DNA of 64,000 nt from Filobacillus milosensis (GTDB taxonomy: Bacteria; Bacillota; Bacilli; Bacillales; Alkalibacillaceae). Under the pieces are notes generated by a model. That model had not been told where the DNA came from. It ran no database searches and was given only the letters and a program-made list of their open reading frames with translations. The position numbers and the translations under genes are program-made. Numbering within the stretch: the stretch's first letter is position 1; every line of letters starts with the position of its first letter. This document shows positions 33,152 to 41,889 of this stretch, one piece after another. The stretch is taken from assembly GCF_004402015.1 (NCBI RefSeq), contig NZ_SOPW01000010.1:1-64000 (forward strand), written 5' to 3'.

Positions 33152-34669
33152 ATGGAATTAACAAAAGAAGCGATTACAGAAGTTGGCGAAATGAAACGTA
33201 AACATTATTCAATGATTATTAATGGTGAGCGTGTAGAAAGCAGTTCGGGTGACACATTTGAAACGTTTAACCCGGCTAAAGGCGAATCATTGGCTACGAT
33301 TGCGAAAGCGAATGAAGAGGATGCGGAAAAAGCTGTTCAAGCAGCACGTAACGCTTTTGACAATGGTAAATGGCGCAAATACCCAGTAGGGAAGCGCGCT
33401 CGCGTTTTAAATAAAATTGCCGAGATTATGCGTTCACGTTTTAAAGAATTAGTTCAAATGGAAGTTTTAAATAGTGGTAAATCTGTAGGTGCAGCAACTG
33501 TACAGATCAACCAGTCGATTGAGGACTTTGAATTTTACGCAGGTGCGATTGTTGGTCACCGTGGTGAAGTCAATAACATGCCTTATGGATTCTTTAACTA
33601 TACACACAAAGAGCCTGTTGGTGTTTGTGCACAGATTATCCCTTGGAACTATCCAATGATGATGGCAGCTTGGAAAATTGCTCCGGCGATTGCAGCGGGT
33701 TGTTCGGTCGTAATTAAGCCAGCATCTTTGACTCCAATTACCGCGATTATTTTAAATGAAATCTGTCATGAAGCGGGTGTGCCTGAAGGGGTTGTCAACA
33801 CAATTCCAGGTTCAGGTGCCGTAGTTGGGGATTACTTAGTTCAGCACGAAGACGTAAATAAAGTTGCTTTTACTGGCTCAACGCCAACAGGTAAAGACAT
33901 TATGGAAAAAGCATCGCAAACATTGAAACGTCTTACATTAGAGCTTGGTGGAAAATCGCCAAACATCGTGTTTGAAGATGCAGATATGGAAGCGGCTGTT
34001 GCAGGGTCGTTATTCGGAATTTTCTTCAACACAGGTCAATCATGTGAAGCGCGTTCTCGCATGTTTGTTCATGACTCAATTTACGATGAGTTTATGGAAA
34101 AATTCATTGAAAAGACAGAGAAACTTGTTTCTGGTGATCCAATGGATAAAGGAACACACCTTGGTTCAATCATTAGTAAAGATCAACTAGAAGTGATTGA
34201 TGGTTATGTACAATCAGCGATTCAAGATGGTGCGACAATTGCGACAGGTGGTAAACAAATACACCCTGAAGGTCACGAAAATGGCCACTGGTATGCACCG
34301 ACAGTTATTACTGATGTGACACCTGATATGAAAGCTGTTCAAGAAGAAATTTTCGGACCAGTAGTTGTAGTTGAGAAGTTTACGGATGAAAAAGACGTGA
34401 TTAAGCGTGCGAATGATACGAAATATGGTTTAGGTTCAGCAATCTGGACGACAAACCAAGGGCGTGCAACTCGTGTCGCTCATCAAATCCAGGCAGGTAT
34501 TGTTATGGTGAATAGCCCATTCTCTGCATTCCCAGGAACACCATTCGGGGGCTACAAGCAATCTGGTTTCGGACGTGAGCTAACTGTTGAAACACTAGAT
34601 TTATATATGGAAGATAAGAGCGTTTTATCTTACTACGGACCAAAGCCTCTTAATCCGTTTAATGTATAA
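33152..34669 (+). CDS. Aldehyde dehydrogenase, candidate ring-fission semialdehyde dehydrogenase
   Basis: A 505-residue NAD(P)-dependent aldehyde dehydrogenase with intact catalytic residues: Asn166 (IIPWNYP), Glu264 (LELGGKS) and Cys298 (TGQSCEA). It lies in the operon where the fused PaaZ would stand in proteobacteria, so it probably oxidises the semialdehyde made by oxepin-CoA opening. Phenylacetaldehyde oxidation is the alternative, and the sequence is betaine-aldehyde-dehydrogenase-like. GAAGGAG precedes the ATG. No MaoC/hydratase domain is fused. Confidence 0.82.
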   Translation: MELTKEAITEVGEMKRKHYSMIINGERVESSSGDTFETFNPAKGESLATIAKANEEDAEKAVQAARNAFDNGKWRKYPVGKRARVLNKIAEIMRSRFKELVQMEVLNSGKSVGAATVQINQSIEDFEFYAGAIVGHRGEVNNMPYGFFNYTHKEPVGVCAQIIPWNYPMMMAAWKIAPAIAAGCSVVIKPASLTPITAIILNEICHEAGVPEGVVNTIPGSGAVVGDYLVQHEDVNKVAFTGSTPTGKDIMEKASQTLKRLTLELGGKSPNIVFEDADMEAAVAGSLFGIFFNTGQSCEARSRMFVHDSIYDEFMEKFIEKTEKLVSGDPMDKGTHLGSIISKDQLEVIDGYVQSAIQDGATIATGGKQIHPEGHENGHWYAPTVITDVTPDMKAVQEEIFGPVVVVEKFTDEKDVIKRANDTKYGLGSAIWTTNQGRATRVAHQIQAGIVMVNSPFSAFPGTPFGGYKQSGFGRELTVETLDLYMEDKSVLSYYGPKPLNPFNV

Positions 34670-34700
34670 AAACATAGCTTGATAGAAAGGTAGAGTGTCC

Positions 34701-35576
34701 ATGACGATTCAAAACATTACAGTTGTGGGTGCTGGAGTGATGGGGCGAGGCATTGCATATGTCTCGGCCCTTTCAGGTTTTCAAACTACCCTTGTAGATG
34801 TGTCTAAGGAACAGTTGGACCAGGCCTACCAGCACGCTAAACGAACATCAGATAAAGGCATTCAAATTGGAAAATTAACAGAAGATCAGCAAACAAATCT
34901 ATTGAATAACCTTCATACGACAACTGATTTGGAAGCGGCTTCGGGTCAGTGCGATTTGTTGATTGAAGCTGTGCCAGAAAAAAGAGATATGAAACAGCAT
35001 GTCCTAGAAACAGCTGATGCTCATGCACCTGATCATGCGATTCTAGCATCTAATACATCAACCATTAGTCCAACTGAGTTAGGGTCCTTTACTAAGCGCC
35101 CTGACCAAGTGGCGGTCATGCACTTTTTCAACCCTGTTCATAAAATGAAGCTGGTTGAAATCGTACGAGGTTTAGAAACTAGCGATGAAACGGTATCGAT
35201 TATCCAAAATGTTTCTCACCAGATGAAGAAAGAAACCGTTGAAGTGAACGAATTCCCTGGATTTGTAACCAGTCGAATTAGTGCACTTGTGGGAAATGAA
35301 GCTTTTCATATGCTTCAAGAAGGCGTCGCGACAGCTGAGGATATCGATAAAGCTATTAAACTAGGACTGAATTATCCTATGGGGCCGTTAGAGCTCGGAG
35401 ATTTAGTCGGCTTAGATGCTCGTTTAAATAATTTAAGGTACTTACACGAAACATTAGGTGAAAAATATCGCCCGGCACCATTGCTTGAACAGTACGTCAA
35501 AGCCGGTCGTTTAGGTAGAAAAACGGGTAAAGGCGTTTACGATTACACAGAGAAAGATGAGTTGGTTAAAAAATGA
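34701..35576 (+). CDS. paaH: 3-hydroxyacyl-CoA dehydrogenase (PaaH-like)
   Basis: A 291-residue enzyme. NAD-binding GAGVMGRGIA (about 10-19), IEAVPEKRDMK, SNTSTISPTEL, catalytic His in MHFFNPVHKMKLVEIV, and the C-terminal domain FPGFVTSRI and NYPMGPLELGDLVGLD are all present. It would oxidise 3-hydroxyadipyl-CoA to 3-oxoadipyl-CoA. The ATG at 34701 fits AAAGGTAGAG better than the GTG two codons earlier. The stop overlaps the thiolase start by four bases. Confidence 0.88.
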   Translation: MTIQNITVVGAGVMGRGIAYVSALSGFQTTLVDVSKEQLDQAYQHAKRTSDKGIQIGKLTEDQQTNLLNNLHTTTDLEAASGQCDLLIEAVPEKRDMKQHVLETADAHAPDHAILASNTSTISPTELGSFTKRPDQVAVMHFFNPVHKMKLVEIVRGLETSDETVSIIQNVSHQMKKETVEVNEFPGFVTSRISALVGNEAFHMLQEGVATAEDIDKAIKLGLNYPMGPLELGDLVGLDARLNNLRYLHETLGEKYRPAPLLEQYVKAGRLGRKTGKGVYDYTEKDELVKK

Positions 35577-36775
35577 ACGAAGTCGTTATAGTCGATGCAG
35601 TACGAACGCCAATTGGCAGATATAAAGGTGCTTTAAAAGATATTCGTCCAGATGACTTAGGTGCAATCGTAATTAAGGCATTACTAGAGCGAAATCGTGA
35701 TGTCGCGCCAGAGTTGATTGAAGAAGTCGTTCTCGGTAATGCCAATCAGGCTGGGGAAGACAACCGGAATGTGGCACGAATGTCTGCGTTGTTAGCCGGT
35801 TTACCCGTTGAAGTCGCTGGTACGACGGTAAACCGATTATGTGGTTCTGGCATGGATGCCGTGATGTATGCTGCCCGTGCCATTGCGGTCGGTGAAGGAG
35901 ATGTGTTTATCGCTGGGGGAACTGAGAGCATGACGCGAGCGCCATTTGTAATGGCCAAACCGGAAAAAGAATTCCCGCGTGGCAACATGGAAATGTATGA
36001 TACAACAATCGGTTGGCGCTTTACGAATAAAAAGCTGGAAGAGATGTACGGTTCAGATACAATGCCTCAAACGGCTGAAAATGTAGCGGAGCGTTATGAA
36101 ATTTCTCGTGACGCCCAAGATGAATTTGCTTATGAAAGTCAGATGCGAGCGAAGAAAGCAGTGGAGTCGAATCGTTTTAAAGAAGAGATCGTACCTGTGA
36201 CGTACCACGATCGTAAGGGTAACGAAATCACAGTGACGGATGATGAACATCCAAGACCAACAACGAGTTTGGAGAAGCTGTCGAAATTGAGACCCATTTT
36301 TAAAGGTGGAACGATTACAGCCGGTAATGCTTCCGGGGTTAATGATGGCGCATCAGCTTTGTTAGTTATGAGTGCCGATAAGGCTCGCGAACTCGGTTTG
36401 AAACCATTAGTTAAATTTGTGGGTGGTGCTACAGCAGGACTCGAACCCGCTATTATGGGATTAGGTCCAATTTTTGCGACTCAAAAGTTATTAAAACGTA
36501 CAGGACATTCGGTTAGTGACATTGGACTGATAGAGTTGAACGAAGCCTTTGCGTCACAGTCGTTGGAGTGCATTCGTCAATTGGAGCTTGATCCTTCTAA
36601 GGTAAACGTAAACGGTGGTGCGATTGCATTCGGTCATCCACTTGGCGCAAGTGGTGCACGAATTTTAACGACCTTGATCCATGAAATGAAAAAACAGGAT
36701 ACCAAGTATGGCCTGGCCACAATGTGTGTCGGTGTCGGCCAAGGCATCGCATCTATGGTTGAAAATATCGATTAA
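35573..36775 (+). CDS. paaJ: Thiolase (PaaJ-like, 3-oxoadipyl-CoA thiolase)
   Basis: A 400-residue acetyl-CoA acyltransferase. Active-site Cys90 ([12 protein letters not shown]), His355 ([13 protein letters not shown]) and Cys385 (MCVGVGQG) are in place. In this operon it should cleave 3-oxoadipyl-CoA to succinyl-CoA and acetyl-CoA and also the earlier C8 intermediate. Its ATG overlaps the preceding stop (ATGA), indicating coupled translation. Confidence 0.88.
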   Translation: MNEVVIVDAVRTPIGRYKGALKDIRPDDLGAIVIKALLERNRDVAPELIEEVVLGNANQAGEDNRNVARMSALLAGLPVEVAGTTVNRLCGSGMDAVMYAARAIAVGEGDVFIAGGTESMTRAPFVMAKPEKEFPRGNMEMYDTTIGWRFTNKKLEEMYGSDTMPQTAENVAERYEISRDAQDEFAYESQMRAKKAVESNRFKEEIVPVTYHDRKGNEITVTDDEHPRPTTSLEKLSKLRPIFKGGTITAGNASGVNDGASALLVMSADKARELGLKPLVKFVGGATAGLEPAIMGLGPIFATQKLLKRTGHSVSDIGLIELNEAFASQSLECIRQLELDPSKVNVNGGAIAFGHPLGASGARILTTLIHEMKKQDTKYGLATMCVGVGQGIASMVENID

Positions 36776-36787
36776 GGAGTCATGCAC

Positions 36788-37561
36788 ATGACGGTACTAT
36801 TTCATAAAGAAAACGGAATCGGTTACCTGACGTTGAATCGAGAAGAAGCCTTGAATAGTATGAACTACGAGATGCTGTGCGATTTACAGGAGCGGATTAA
36901 GGCGATTCATGTAGATTCTGACGTTAGGGTTTTGATTGTAACCGGCGCCGGAGAGAAAGCCTTTAGCGCAGGTGCGGACTTGAAGGAACGTAAAACGTTG
37001 AATGAATCCGAGGTCCGTCGTAACGTAAAAGCCATTCAAGATATGACGAACAGTTTAGCAGAGTTACCAATGCCTACGATTGCGGCGGTTAACGGATACT
37101 GCTTTGGCGGTGGATTTGAACTAATGCTAGCCTGTGATTTTAAAATTGCTGTGTCTAATACGCAGTTGGGATTGACCGAAACAAGCTGGGCAATCATCCC
37201 AGGCGCAGGCGGAACCCAGCGACTGCCAAGAATAGTTGGTGAAATGAAGGCCAAAGAACTGATTTTTACGTCTAAGAAAATTACAGCATCTGAAGCTTTA
37301 GATCTTGGAATTTTACTAAAAGTCGTTGAAAAAGAAAAGTTGATGGAAACGTGCGAGGCATTAGCTGGCGATATGCTCAAAAGCGGCCCGGTCGCCATTA
37401 AACAAGCGAAGTACGCAATCAACCGCGGCATGAGCACCGACCTTCAAACTGGATTAGCCATCGAAGCAAAAGCTTATGAGCTAACGATACCGACTGAAGA
37501 TCGCCTAGAAGCTCTGCAGGCATTTAGCGAGAAGCGTGCCCCGAATTTTACTGGGAAGTAG
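36788..37561 (+). CDS. Enoyl-CoA hydratase (third crotonase of the paa operon)
   Basis: A 257-residue crotonase with AFSAGADLKER and GYCFGGGFELMLACDF oxyanion-hole segments and the hydratase Glu region ETSWAIIPGAGGTQRLP. Both hydratase acid positions look conserved, so it is probably an ordinary enoyl-CoA hydratase serving this pathway. AAGGAGT fits the second of two ATGs. It is the last gene before the large phased array; no terminator hairpin of normal type is seen after it. Confidence 0.8.
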   Translation: MTVLFHKENGIGYLTLNREEALNSMNYEMLCDLQERIKAIHVDSDVRVLIVTGAGEKAFSAGADLKERKTLNESEVRRNVKAIQDMTNSLAELPMPTIAAVNGYCFGGGFELMLACDFKIAVSNTQLGLTETSWAIIPGAGGTQRLPRIVGEMKAKELIFTSKKITASEALDLGILLKVVEKEKLMETCEALAGDMLKSGPVAIKQAKYAINRGMSTDLQTGLAIEAKAYELTIPTEDRLEALQAFSEKRAPNFTGK

Positions 37562-38093
37562 AGCGGATATGCGCGCTCACCGGAATCAATGCGCGTTCGT
37601 AGAAAGATATGAGCGTTCACGGAAATAAATGAGCGCTCGCGAAGATAATTGAGCGTTCACGGAAATAAATGAGCGCTCGTGAAGATAATTGAGCGTTCAC
37701 GGAAATAAATGAGCGCTCGCGAAGATAATTGAGCGTTCACGGAAATAAATGAGCGCTCGCGAAGGTAATTGAGCGTTCACAGGAATAAATGAGCGCTCGA
37801 GGAGATAATTGAGCGTTCACGGAAATAAGTGAGCGCTCGCGAAGGTAATTGAGCATTCACAGGAATAAATGAGCGCTCGAGGAGATAATTGAGCGTTCAC
37901 GGAAATAAATGAGCGCTCGTGAAGGTAATTGAGCGTTCACGGAAATAAATGAGCGCTCGAGGAGATAATTGAGCGTTCACGGAAATAAATGAGCGCTCGC
38001 GAAGATAATTGAGCGTTCACAAAAATAATTGTTGCACTCGCGAGATTAATTGTTGCACTCGCAAAAATAATTGTTGCACTCACGCAATCAACC
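37561..38093. repeat. Large phased word array, 20-bp unit alternating in a 40-bp dimer
   Basis: Twenty-three units of exactly 20 bp run from 37571 to 38030. Odd units are mostly GAGCGTTCAC plus GGAAATAAAT, even units GAGCGCTCGC plus GAAGATAATT, with variants (CTCGT, CTCGA, AGGAATAAAT, GAAGGTAATT). The word GAGCGCTC is a perfect palindrome. Three further units at 38031, 38052 and 38073 use GTTGCACTCG at 21-bp spacing. Because 20 is not a multiple of three and each unit holds TAA, all reading frames are closed. The array fills the space between the paa operon and the flavin oxidoreductase gene. Confidence 0.9.
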
Positions 38094-38124
38094 AGAAGCA
38101 TCGCTAACTAAGGAGGTCACAATA

Positions 38125-39084
38125 ATGAACGACGTATGCAAAATGTTAAATATCCAATATCCAATTATACAAGGTGGGATGGGTAATATCAGTAATGCTC
38201 AGCTCACATCAGCCGTATCAAATGCAGGTGGTCTCGGAACGATCGGTTGCGGTACGATGACGCCCGAAGAAGTCGATCGAATCATCACGGAAACAAAGGA
38301 ACGTACTGATAAACCATTTGCGGTGAACATCGCGCTCGCGGTATCACCACACGCAGAAGAGCTAATCAACCTAGTAATTAAACACAAAGTTCCTATCGTA
38401 TCACTATCTGCGGGAAATCCAGCTCCATATATTCCGCGACTTCATGAGCACGGCATCAAAGTTATGACGCTTGTTGCATCAGTCAAGCATGCGAAAAAAG
38501 CTGAGGAAGCTGGAGCGGACATTCTAGTCGCTGAAGGGTACGAGGCAGCAGGGATTAACTCGAATCTTGAACTCACAACGTTCACGCTCATACCGCAAAT
38601 CGTGCAAAACGTGAACATCCCAGTACTTGCAGCAGGTGGAATTGGTGATGGAAAAGGTCTTGCAGCAACGCTCATGCTAGGGGCAATTGGTGTCCAAATG
38701 GGAACAAGGTTCATCGCGACACAAGAAGCACCTTTCCATGACAATTATAAAAACAAAGTACTTGAAGCTAACGGTACGGGAACCGTGATTATCGGAAGAA
38801 CTGTTGGCCAAATCCGACGAATTCTCAACACCCCATATGCAGAAAAAATCACGAACCTAGAAAAATCAGGTCTCACCCAAGATCAATACCGCGACATGAC
38901 TTCAGAGGAATTACATGCGAGAGGTGCACTAGAAGGTGACCTAGATAATGGCTTCCTAAACAGCGGTCAAGTGGCAGGGCTCATTACTGATATTCCAACG
39001 GTTCAGGAACTGATTGAAGGTATGGTTTATCAAGCTTCAGAGCAGATGCAAAGCCAACTTAAAAACTTAACTCTAAACACATGA
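38125..39084 (+). CDS. FMN-dependent NAD(P)H oxidoreductase (FabK/nitronate monooxygenase family)
   Basis: A 319-residue TIM-barrel flavoenzyme: IIQGGMGNISNAQL at the start, then IVSLSAGNP, LVAEGYEAAG and the FMN phosphate loop VLAAGGIGDGKGLAATLMLGA, followed by MGTRFIATQEA. The family includes enoyl-ACP reductase II and nitronate monooxygenase. A discrete FabI exists at 60266, so a role in aromatic or nitronate chemistry is as likely as fatty-acid synthesis. AAGGAGGTCAC gives a very strong start at 38125; an earlier TTG lies in the array. Confidence 0.8.
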   Translation: MNDVCKMLNIQYPIIQGGMGNISNAQLTSAVSNAGGLGTIGCGTMTPEEVDRIITETKERTDKPFAVNIALAVSPHAEELINLVIKHKVPIVSLSAGNPAPYIPRLHEHGIKVMTLVASVKHAKKAEEAGADILVAEGYEAAGINSNLELTTFTLIPQIVQNVNIPVLAAGGIGDGKGLAATLMLGAIGVQMGTRFIATQEAPFHDNYKNKVLEANGTGTVIIGRTVGQIRRILNTPYAEKITNLEKSGLTQDQYRDMTSEELHARGALEGDLDNGFLNSGQVAGLITDIPTVQELIEGMVYQASEQMQSQLKNLTLNT

Positions 39085-39126
39085 AATATATAATTTTTAG
39101 AAAATGGCGATTATTCTAACAAGTTA

Positions 39127-39155
39127 TTGAAAACATTATAACGCAGTGATAAAAT
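39127..39155 (+). promoter_or_regulatory. Sigma-A promoter of the phenylalanine dehydrogenase operon
   Basis: TTGAAA (39127-39132), 17 bases, TAAAAT (39150-39155). The -10 lies inside an inverted repeat TAACGC (39139-39144) with GCGTTA (39157-39162), and a further CGTTA half-site follows, suggesting a repressor site. Confidence 0.7.
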
Positions 39156-39195
39156 AGCGTTAAAATATCGTTATATAAAAATTTTTAGCGAGTTA

Positions 39196-39209
39196 TGAAA
39201 GCGCTTTAA
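39196..39209. promoter_or_regulatory. Candidate cre (CcpA) site
   Basis: TGAAAGCGCTTTAA differs at one position from the palindromic cre TGAAAGCGCTTTCA. It lies about 35 bases downstream of the predicted transcription start, a position where CcpA blocks elongation. Confidence 0.6.
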
Positions 39210-39234
39210 TACTGTACAGAAGGTGAGCGATGAT

Positions 39235-39630
39235 ATGAAACCTGGTATGGAAGTTGGTCGACAAGAGACCATCCATATACAAGTGACTGAAGACATGTTT
39301 GCTAGTTTTGAAGGCAATGTGGTTCACCCTGTTTATTCAACAGTCGCAATGGTGTACCACATGGAATGGGTATCACGAAAAATTATTCTTCCTTTTCTAG
39401 AAGACCATGAAGAAGGGATGGGAGCCGCTGTACAGGTTAAACACATCGATGCAGCTCCAGAACATGCCAATGTTACTCTTACAGCAACTCTGACAGAATT
39501 TCGCGATAATCAACTAGTCCTCACAACTGTAGAAGCTCGACATAATGACCAATTGATTGGAAAAGGGGAAGTCAAACAAGTGATTTTACCTAAAGAAATG
39601 ATTCAAAAGAAGATTGTGTCTAATAAATAA
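39235..39630 (+). CDS. Hotdog thioesterase (FlK-like)
   Basis: A 131-residue single hotdog domain. VHPVYSTVAMVYHMEWVSRK (helix), AAVQVKHIDAAPEHANVTLTATL and LIGKGEVKQVIL at the end match the fluoroacetyl-CoA thioesterase (FlK)-like group. As first gene of the operon with phenylalanine dehydrogenase it may release CoA from aryl-CoA dead-end products, the role PaaI has in proteobacteria (inference). AGAAGGTGAG fits the ATG at 39235; the GTG at 39223 overlaps that site. Confidence 0.7.
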   Translation: MKPGMEVGRQETIHIQVTEDMFASFEGNVVHPVYSTVAMVYHMEWVSRKIILPFLEDHEEGMGAAVQVKHIDAAPEHANVTLTATLTEFRDNQLVLTTVEARHNDQLIGKGEVKQVILPKEMIQKKIVSNK

Positions 39631-39653
39631 ATTCCTAATTTAGGAGGATGAAT

Positions 39654-40805
39654 ATGAGCTTCGCAACTCAATCGTTTCAAGGAGATAAAAATAAAGACCT
39701 TTCATTAATCGACAAAATGGCTGAGCACGAACAAGTCGTTTTTTGTAACGATCCTTCAACGAATCTTAAAGCCATTATTGCCATACATAGCACAAAACTT
39801 GGCCCTGCAATAGGTGGTTGTCGAATGCAGCCTTACGAAAATTTCGATGCCGCACTTGATGATGTGTTACGTCTATCAAAAGGTATGAGCTATAAGTGCG
39901 CGGCAGCTGATGTCGATTTTGGTGGAGGGAAAGCCGTTATTATTGGCAACCCTCAAACGGATAAAACACCAGAACTATTCCGTGCATTTGGTCAGTTCGT
40001 TGAGTCTTTACATGGCCGTTTTTACACAGGTACAGATATGGGAACGACACTTGAAGATTTCGTGCACGCAATGAAGGAGACAAATCATATCGCAGGACTT
40101 CCTGAAGAATACGGAGGAGGCGGTGATTCGTCGATTCCGACCGCACAAGGTGTCATTTACGGCCTGAAAGCTACAAATAGAATGCTTTTCGGACATGAAG
40201 ACCTTAAGCCTGTTTCTTATGCGATTCAAGGTCTTGGAAAAGTCGGATTCAAGGTTGCTGTGCGATTACTCGAAGAAGGTGCAAGGGTCTACGTTACGGA
40301 TATTGACCAAAATAATATCAATCGAATTCAAGAGCACGCAGCGAAATCCCCTGGCACGCTTGAACTGGTAGATGCTAACGATATCTATCGTCAACCAGCA
40401 GATATTTTCATTCCGTGTGCTTTAGGCGGGATTATCAATGACACGACCATTGAACAATTCCAATTTAAAGCCATCGCCGGTGCAGCTAACAATCAACTGC
40501 TTAAAGAAGAGCACGGTGTTGATTTAGCTAAAAAAGGTATTCTTTATGCACCTGATTACATCATTAACTCAGGTGGTCTCATTCAAGTCACAGATGAACT
40601 GTATGGTCCAAATAAAGACCGCGTTTTAGCTAAAACAAAAGAAATTTATAACACGATGATTGAAGTTTATAAAACAGCTGAAATGAACCAAATCTCAACA
40701 GTCGAAGCAGCGAATCACTTCTGTGAAAATTTAATGGAAGCTAGAGCAAAACGAAATAGCTTCTATACACGTACTATTAGCCCGAAATGGAACATACGTT
40801 ATTAA
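39654..40805 (+). CDS. pdh: Phenylalanine dehydrogenase
   Basis: A 383-residue amino-acid dehydrogenase converting L-phenylalanine to phenylpyruvate, ammonia and NADH. Catalytic Lys81 and Lys93 ([15 protein letters not shown]) and Asp128 are present; NAD-binding loop [10 protein letters not shown] follows. Two specificity positions known from B. sphaericus (Gly124, Leu307) separate it from leucine dehydrogenase: Gly126 in YTGTDMG (Ala in LeuDH) and Leu in GGLIQV (Val in LeuDH). The [19 protein letters not shown] region and the C-terminal WNIRY also match known PheDH. AGGAGG fits the second ATG. Leucine dehydrogenase is the alternative, judged unlikely. Confidence 0.85.
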   Translation: MSFATQSFQGDKNKDLSLIDKMAEHEQVVFCNDPSTNLKAIIAIHSTKLGPAIGGCRMQPYENFDAALDDVLRLSKGMSYKCAAADVDFGGGKAVIIGNPQTDKTPELFRAFGQFVESLHGRFYTGTDMGTTLEDFVHAMKETNHIAGLPEEYGGGGDSSIPTAQGVIYGLKATNRMLFGHEDLKPVSYAIQGLGKVGFKVAVRLLEEGARVYVTDIDQNNINRIQEHAAKSPGTLELVDANDIYRQPADIFIPCALGGIINDTTIEQFQFKAIAGAANNQLLKEEHGVDLAKKGILYAPDYIINSGGLIQVTDELYGPNKDRVLAKTKEIYNTMIEVYKTAEMNQISTVEAANHFCENLMEARAKRNSFYTRTISPKWNIRY

Positions 40806-40830
40806 TTAAAATGGATTTGGGGGGATGGAT

Positions 40831-41886
40831 ATGGAAGAACAATTTCCTATTAAAAAAATCATCGATGATCAAGGGAATTTAATAGATTCAAGTTATGAAA
40901 AAGAAATCAATGAAGAGCTCGTAAAAAAGCTCTACTATCATATGAGTCGCATTCGCTTGTTTGACCGAAAAGCGATCAGTCTTCAGAGACAGGGGCGTAT
41001 CGGAACCTACCCACCATTTGAAGGTCAGGAAGCATCACAGGTTGGTAGTGTGCTAGCGCTAGATTCAGAGGATTGGGTGTTCCCTACATATCGTGACCAC
41101 GGGGCAACCCTCACTTTTGGAGCGGATATGACACGCACATTCCTATACTGGAACGGTCGTGCTGAAGGGTGTGTGCCGCCAGAAGGTAAAAACATTTTCC
41201 CTGCCGCTGTCCCGATTGCAACACAAATTCCACATGCAGTAGGTGCCGCATGGGCAGAAAAACGAAAAGGGACTAAAAATGTAGCAATCGCTTATTTTGG
41301 TGACGGCGCAACTTCTGAAGGTGATTTTCATGAAGGTTTGAATTTCGCCAGTGTATTTAAAACACCAACGATTTTATTTAACCAAAATAACCGATATGCG
41401 ATTTCAGTACCGGTTGAAAAACAGATGAATTCAAAAACAATCGCTCAAAAGGGGTTAGCGTATGATATCCCGAGTGTCCGTATTGATGGGAACGACGTGT
41501 TCTCGGTATATTTTGAAACCAAGAAAGCAGTCGAACGCGCGAGGCAAGGGGAAGGCCCTACGTTAATTGAGGCCGTGACTTGGAGAACAGGTGCACATAC
41601 AACTGCCGATGACCCAACCAAATACCGCCCTGAAGGTCAAGGGGAAGATGTCATTAACCCTATTGAACGATTAGAAAACTATATGAAAAATAATGATTTC
41701 TGGGATGAGAAATGGATTGCGAAAATCGAAACAGAGCTAACTGAAGAGGTCGAGTCAGCACTTGAAGCGATGGAAAAATATCCACCAGCTAATCCGGAAG
41801 ATTTATTCGACCATGTGTTCACCAACACGCCTTCACAATTAGTTGAACAAAAAGAAGCCTATCTTGAACTGATCGGGAGGGAATAA
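40831..41886 (+). CDS. 2-oxoacid dehydrogenase E1 component, alpha subunit
   Basis: A 351-residue thiamine-diphosphate enzyme subunit. TPP motif GDGATSEGDFHEGLNFASVF and ILFNQNNRYAIS are intact; the phosphorylation-loop region (TTADDPTKYR) is conserved. It forms an alpha2-beta2 E1 with the next gene and decarboxylates a 2-oxoacid. The operon position after phenylalanine dehydrogenase suggests phenylpyruvate; similarity is to PdhA/BkdA in general. TTGGGGGG fits the second ATG (40831). Confidence 0.85.
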   Translation: MEEQFPIKKIIDDQGNLIDSSYEKEINEELVKKLYYHMSRIRLFDRKAISLQRQGRIGTYPPFEGQEASQVGSVLALDSEDWVFPTYRDHGATLTFGADMTRTFLYWNGRAEGCVPPEGKNIFPAAVPIATQIPHAVGAAWAEKRKGTKNVAIAYFGDGATSEGDFHEGLNFASVFKTPTILFNQNNRYAISVPVEKQMNSKTIAQKGLAYDIPSVRIDGNDVFSVYFETKKAVERARQGEGPTLIEAVTWRTGAHTTADDPTKYRPEGQGEDVINPIERLENYMKNNDFWDEKWIAKIETELTEEVESALEAMEKYPPANPEDLFDHVFTNTPSQLVEQKEAYLELIGRE

Positions 41887-41889
41887 GGC

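Noticed and set aside
37561-38093. CRISPR array
   Set aside because: Units are only 20 bp and continuous, the filler is repeated instead of unique, and no cas gene is present.
38071-38124. Upstream start of the flavin oxidoreductase inside the array
   Set aside because: No ribosome site there; AAGGAGGTCAC fits the ATG at 38125.
39085-39126. Sigma-L (-24/-12) promoter as in the bkd operon
   Set aside because: No GG-N10-GC element at the right spacing; a sigma-A promoter is clear at 39127.
39654-40805. Leucine dehydrogenase (bkd-type operon) reading
   Set aside because: Both specificity positions and the SSIPTAQG and WNIRY stretches match phenylalanine dehydrogenase; no ptb, buk or bkdR neighbour.
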